Below are positions 60,501 to 64,000 of a DNA stretch of 64,000 bases, one piece after another. Each line of letters opens with the position of its first letter. Position 1 is the first letter of the stretch. This stretch comes from Glossina fuscipes (lineage: Eukaryota > Arthropoda > Insecta > Diptera > Glossinidae). The notes below the pieces were generated by a model, which was not told where the DNA came from, did no database searches, and saw only the letters and a program-made list of their open reading frames with translations. Both the position numbers and the translations under genes were made by a program. The DNA is taken from NCBI RefSeq assembly GCF_014805625.2, contig NW_023998569.1, forward strand, positions 668,424-732,423, given 5' to 3'.

Positions 60501-63500
60501 TTGATAATAACGATAAATTTTTGCGACAAGCCTTAAATTGAAATCTTTCATTGCTTCTACATTAGTGAAAAGAATATTCAACAACTTTCCATTTTTTTAA
60601 ACCCTTTTTTGTGCATTATGTCTAAACGCGCAAGTTTGAGCGCTCTATTGGAAATAAATTATATAATTAACTGTAATATGCGACAAAATGTTGCTTTGTA
60701 TTTAAAGAGATAGTGACATAAAATCCTTAGGATTTTGGAATATTATTTTAAATTAGATATGGATTAAATTATTTTAGAATAAGCATTGTGGAAAATAATT
60801 AGTAATGTTTCCTTTAGTTAATAGACGTGACTTAAGCATTTCATAGCTATGGAAACAGTTGTGAAATTTCAATTTCGCTAGAACAGTTGAATTTGTATTA
60901 ACTCTATTAAAATTGTTACTAATCTGCTTTGCGACAAAGCAAACTCAGAATTGGTTGACGTTTCGATAATAATAATGACTCAAATGTACGTAATGAGTTC
61001 AAATAAGTTTAGATTACTTTCGGAAAACCAATTATGCAATCAGTTGATAGAGAAAAGTAATTAATATGAAGATTTTCTGTTCTGACTGTTTATATTACAG
61101 TTTTCTTAGGCAAGCTTAGTTGATATGAAGCATGCGTTTAAATAGTTGTTCATATGTATGTGTTTATATAATAAATATTTATGCACATATGTACATTATT
61201 TTGATTTGTATTCACATCGAAACAAAGCAGCATGTTCAATTACATACATACACGCGTTTACGTACATGTAGTGACCATTATTGTATTTGTTTGTCTTTCT
61301 TTCTGTTTAATGAGCTAGAAATTATTGGAATAATTCTTTTTTCTTTTGCTTAAAAATATTAAAGTGAAGCGTAGTAAACAGTAGGAGTACATTCGCGTAA
61401 AAATTCATTCCATTTATTACAAAGATTTTAATTGTAAATGTATTAAACAAATACAAAGATTAGGAAAAGAAAGCAGGACGGGAGCAAGGGAAAAGCAGAG
61501 AAACGTACAATGACACAAACACTTCTGCGTACTTGTGGTGGAATACAAAAAATACTTTTTTTTTTTTGATAAACTTTAAATATTTTTCAAAAGACCTGAT
61601 ATATCGCTCGTTATGGCCGGTAATTGATGATGCTGATTTGTTTGTTGCGATAAGTGTGCTTGGTGAGCCTTCTTCTTCTTACCGGTGGTATTTGAGGGCG
61701 CTTTAATTGCCGGTTCCTCAGGTCTTTCCTCCGGATGAAATACAACCGTCCAACGATCAAGACGAATTTCTTCCGCATCAATCACATCGCGTAAAAGGTT
61801 TAAAGGATCTTCCCCGCCAGTGTAGCCAGAGCCCCAGCAGAGAACACGTGCTAAGTCATTGCCTAACAAATGGAAGAAGAATCAAAAATCATATTATATA
61901 GCACAGAAACGGAAGCATATATAAGCACAAGCAACAAAACTTACCAGTACCCAAAGGCACTATGGCGCACGGTGGACTAGAACACTCCGAATCTTGTCCG
62001 ACGTTATCAAGACACTGCAGTACCCAACCAATAGTACCATCACCGCCACAAACTAATATTTTATAATTGGCGATTTGACGAAATACATATAAACTGTAAG
62101 CAAATTAAAGGACAGTCATTTCGCGTAAATTGTTAAGTATGCTTCCACTTACCCTGGCAATGGTCCACCATTGTCCAGATCGAACACTTGGAATGGATTT
62201 AATAGCTTTCTAAAGCTTGATATTAATTCCAAACCTTGACAGCCCCCTGATTTAACATTGACGAACACTAATAACGGCCTAACATCCGATGGCACCATAC
62301 TTGGCTCAATATTGGGTAATAGTAAAACTAATAATTTCTTATCCTCAATTATGGTTTCCCGTAGATTATAAAAAGCACGCACCTAATTAAAGGAACAAGA
62401 CCCCTTTACTATTTGTTATTTATCAAATTTATTATTACAAGTCTTACCGCTTTTTGTGAGTCTTCAAAGGTCAGTACTACCGAACCGTATTCATAATAGA
62501 TAGGACCAATACTAGTGAATTTATTTTCATCGGTTACATAACGATTTAAGATTTGCTCATAATTACGCTGTGATAGGCCGGGTGGTAAATTTCCAACGAA
62601 TAAAGCTATGTTTGGACCGTGAGGATCTTGTTTATACTGCATATAGAAACGCATCAATTCCATTTGACGTATTGAGTCTTTACCCAAATGTTTCATAATA
62701 TCCCAGGGACGTTCATTCCAGCATAATATGCGTTCAGTAACACCACGATCTAGTAATACTTCGGAACATCTATTACGAAACAAAGAAAAATGTTATCATT
62801 AATCATTAAAGCACAAGTTTGATAGAAAAAATCTTGCCTGTAGTCTTCTATTTGGTTGTCTTGTAAACCAAATTTATCTAAAGCGTCACGTATTAAATCT
62901 TTAATGGTGGTTGTGTTATCTACAGGAACACTGACGTAAGGATCTTCCAAAGAACATTGCAATTTACCGGGATACACGCGAACATGCCCTTTTTCTTTAT
63001 CGTGAAACCTGAGATATATCGCTGGCCGTTTCCCCTCTAAGTGTATTAAAGTTTGTACAGGATTTGGATCCTGTAATGGAGTGTCTTCCATTCCAGCTGG
63101 AGCATATAAATCAGTTAAATAAAATGCCTACGAAACGAACAACATTTTTTTCTTTCACGTATTGTTTTTAGTACGTATTAATAACTTACACTTGGATCTC
63201 GTGTTATGTGAAATGCTCTTAAAGCAGTGGTCAATAATTGTTCGAGTGTGTACGTGCGCGGCACTATAATTACTCGATATAGTTGACGTTTAAACGAATT
63301 GTTGCCATCGAAAACTTTAACAGTTTCTAAAAACGATATAAATATTTTATAACTATTTCCTAAATTTGAATCAAAAACTGAGGCGTTACCGATGTCCTTC
63401 TCTTCACGTTCTCTTTCCTTTTTTTCTTTCTCCTTATCCGATTTATGGCCACTAGATGATTCTGGTCGATAATGCGTTGATGAGCCAGCAGTACTGCAGC

Positions 63501-63805
63501 CCGCTGCACTACTGACACCAGCGCCACCAACGCTAATGGAACCTGCACTAACACCAGCAACGCCTCCCCCAAAGTAAAGCGATTCAATTTTACCAACTGA
63601 TGATTCTTCATCCTTAGCACATGGTGTATCGCCGCTGCTAAATTCTTCAGATATACTTCGTGCTGTTTATGAAAAAGCCGCGTGCCAGAAATGAAAAGCA
63701 AATTGAGAGCGGGAAAGACAGAAAGATAGAGAGAGAAAGAAAGAGAGGGAGAGAAACAGAGAGATGGATAGATTGATAGATAGATAGATAGAAAGAGAGA
63801 GCGAG

Positions 63806-63840
<35 letters not shown>

Positions 63841-64000
63841 GAGAGCAAGAGAGTGAGAGAGAGAATAGATTTATCAAAAACGAAAAAGAGAGTAAGATAA
63901 GTAGAATGGTGTTTAAATCTTCATTATAGGGTTTTAATAGTTTTATTTTTTATTTTACTTTATTCTAATTAGCTAAAAAATCATTCAATTATATTAAAAC
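50881..64000 (-). CDS. Diacylglycerol kinase theta-like, 5' end outside window
   Basis: Phosphorylates diacylglycerol to phosphatidic acid. Exons in transcript order: 63662-63390, 63326-63190, 63127-62838, 62769-62448, 62382-62153, 62093-61945, 61862-61596, 58508-58217, 58161-58005 and 57921-57814, then 54416-54231 or 51045-50881. All phases agree. First exon: Gly/Ser-rich then Lys/Glu-rich. Next come the Ras-associating region ([19 protein letters not shown]), the catalytic domain ([37 protein letters not shown]) and the accessory domain ([37 protein letters not shown]). A Lys/Gln/His-rich insert separates catalytic and accessory parts. The C1 domains expected upstream are not in view. Intron 62837-62770 is GC-AG; donor CAG|GTCTTT at 61595 is weak. 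The Drosophila counterpart I recall is CG31187. Confidence 0.93.
52976..53520 (+). repeat. Dispersed repeat family B, copy 1
   Basis: Starts 'ggtataaaaggttcggtcat' and 'gagcgaatgta', related to the start at 59972 ('ttcggtcgtgaccgaatc'). Body non-coding; the right boundary is uncertain. Confidence 0.35.
54169..54174 (-). terminator. Candidate poly(A) signal for the proximal kinase isoform
   Basis: AATAAA on the minus strand, 57-62 bp past the stop of exon 54416-54231. Confidence 0.4.
54231..54416 (-). CDS. Kinase last exon, proximal version (61 residues)
   Basis: After a good acceptor (TTAACTATGCAG|) it reads [20 protein letters not shown], then a Ser/Thr/Ala-rich tail ending STATST and TAG at 54231-54233. 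It joins in phase 0 to exon 57921-57814 (donor CTCAAG|GTAGGT). A candidate poly(A) signal lies about 60 bp beyond the stop (54169-54174). The basic start continues the end of the accessory domain. Confidence 0.85.
   Translation of the reverse strand, partial: ATMLKKTKCKRRLTEPHITPGILGLTSNMASATSSSTALQTAAAMHLENSERDKDSTATST
55826..56215 (-). mobile_element. Fragment of a non-LTR retrotransposon ORF2 C-terminus
   Basis: An open frame with RRNVDF-like [20 protein letters not shown], then IHPFWNC and [18 protein letters not shown]. These are the pattern of the post-RT C-terminal region of CR1/Jockey-group ORF2 proteins (the 'Y-x-x-G-x-C-S' and 'P-R-x-W-N-x-L-P' blocks). It is a different family from the 26-31 kb element. 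No RT core is present; inserted in the kinase intron. Confidence 0.6.
57243..57273 (+). repeat. (ATT)n microsatellite
   Basis: About ten ATT units. Confidence 0.95.
57560..57588 (+). repeat. Poly(T) tract, 29 bases
   Basis: Uninterrupted T run; on the kinase strand it is poly(A). Confidence 0.95.
59140..59480 (+). repeat. Dispersed repeat block related to 60170-60450
   Basis: 'gcgtgcaagaa', 'tgtgaatgcttaccacagac', 'attacacag' and 'gagcataaaaataatat' have counterparts in the same order at 60200-60440. Non-coding. Confidence 0.5.
59972..60480 (+). repeat. Dispersed repeat family B, copy 2
   Basis: Opens with the palindromic ATTCGGTCGTGACCGAAT and 'cttttatacccatcatc', a start like that at 52985. 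The inner part (60200-60440) matches the block at 59281-59440. No ORF. Confidence 0.5.
63713..63864 (+). repeat. GA/GATA/GAAA purine-rich microsatellite in the kinase intron
   Basis: Mixed GA, GAAA and GATA repeats immediately upstream (in transcript sense) of exon 63662-63390; on the kinase strand it is CT-rich and may act as an extended pyrimidine tract. The long Ser/Leu/Phe frames across it are artefacts. Confidence 0.9.

Larger units (their letters stand above)
58509..61595 (-). other. Large intron of the kinase gene between catalytic and accessory parts
   Basis: Contains a TA-rich/poly-T tract (58668-58711) and two related repeat blocks (59140-59480 and 59972-60480). No additional exon recognised. 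Confidence 0.6.

Noticed and set aside
63360..63877. Long Ser/Leu/Phe-rich frames
   Set aside because: They are translations of the CT-rich strand of a microsatellite and out-of-frame readings of a kinase exon.

Overview
This is AT-rich eukaryotic DNA with GT-AG introns of about 55-85 bp alongside kilobase-scale introns, GATA/GA/AT microsatellites, and mariner, Gypsy and non-LTR retrotransposon copies. Together with close resemblance of the gene products to Drosophila proteins, this points to a higher fly (Brachycera, probably Schizophora). Species is not determinable from the sequence alone. Three assembly gaps (runs of N) lie at 10445-10454, 21185-21194 and 37358-37457.

Left part, 1-17.8 kb. 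The 5' end of a receptor-associated protein gene (RAP/LRPAP1-like, minus strand) faces a complete ten-exon UBASH3/ecdysteroid-phosphate-phosphatase-like gene (plus strand). The two start codons are about 420 bp apart, and a perfect DREF site (TATCGATA) lies between them. Intron 1 of the UBASH3-like gene holds a decayed copy of salvador, a Hippo-pathway scaffold gene. Intron 4 holds a decayed Gypsy retrotransposon and a dispersed non-coding repeat.

Middle part, 17.8-46 kb. This is a transposon-dominated intergenic stretch. It holds a degenerate non-LTR element copy broken by an LTR-like insertion and a gap (20.3-23.5 kb), a hairpin-rich repeat (24.9-25.6 kb), and a near-intact copy of the same non-LTR family (26.2-30.9 kb). 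Further right are a mariner with both terminal inverted repeats (36.07-37.35 kb), a truncated DDX55-like helicase fragment (37.7-38.2 kb), and an I-clade-like LINE with a 12-bp target duplication inside an inverted repeat (38.6-43.4 kb). A few short, unidentified coding-like exons lie between these.

Right part, 46-64 kb. A diacylglycerol kinase theta gene lies on the minus strand, with its 5' end outside the window. Ten internal exons encode part of the Ras-associating region and the catalytic and accessory kinase domains. Two similar alternative last exons, each beginning with the residues ATMLKK, give different C-termini.

The three host genes do not form an operon-like unit. The strongest unexpected observations are: the A-AAA-AAC slippery heptamer abutting the ORF1 stop in the near-intact LINE, with ORF2 in the -1 frame and no ATG, also present in the degenerate copy; the duplicated terminal exons of the kinase gene; and the salvador pseudogene.
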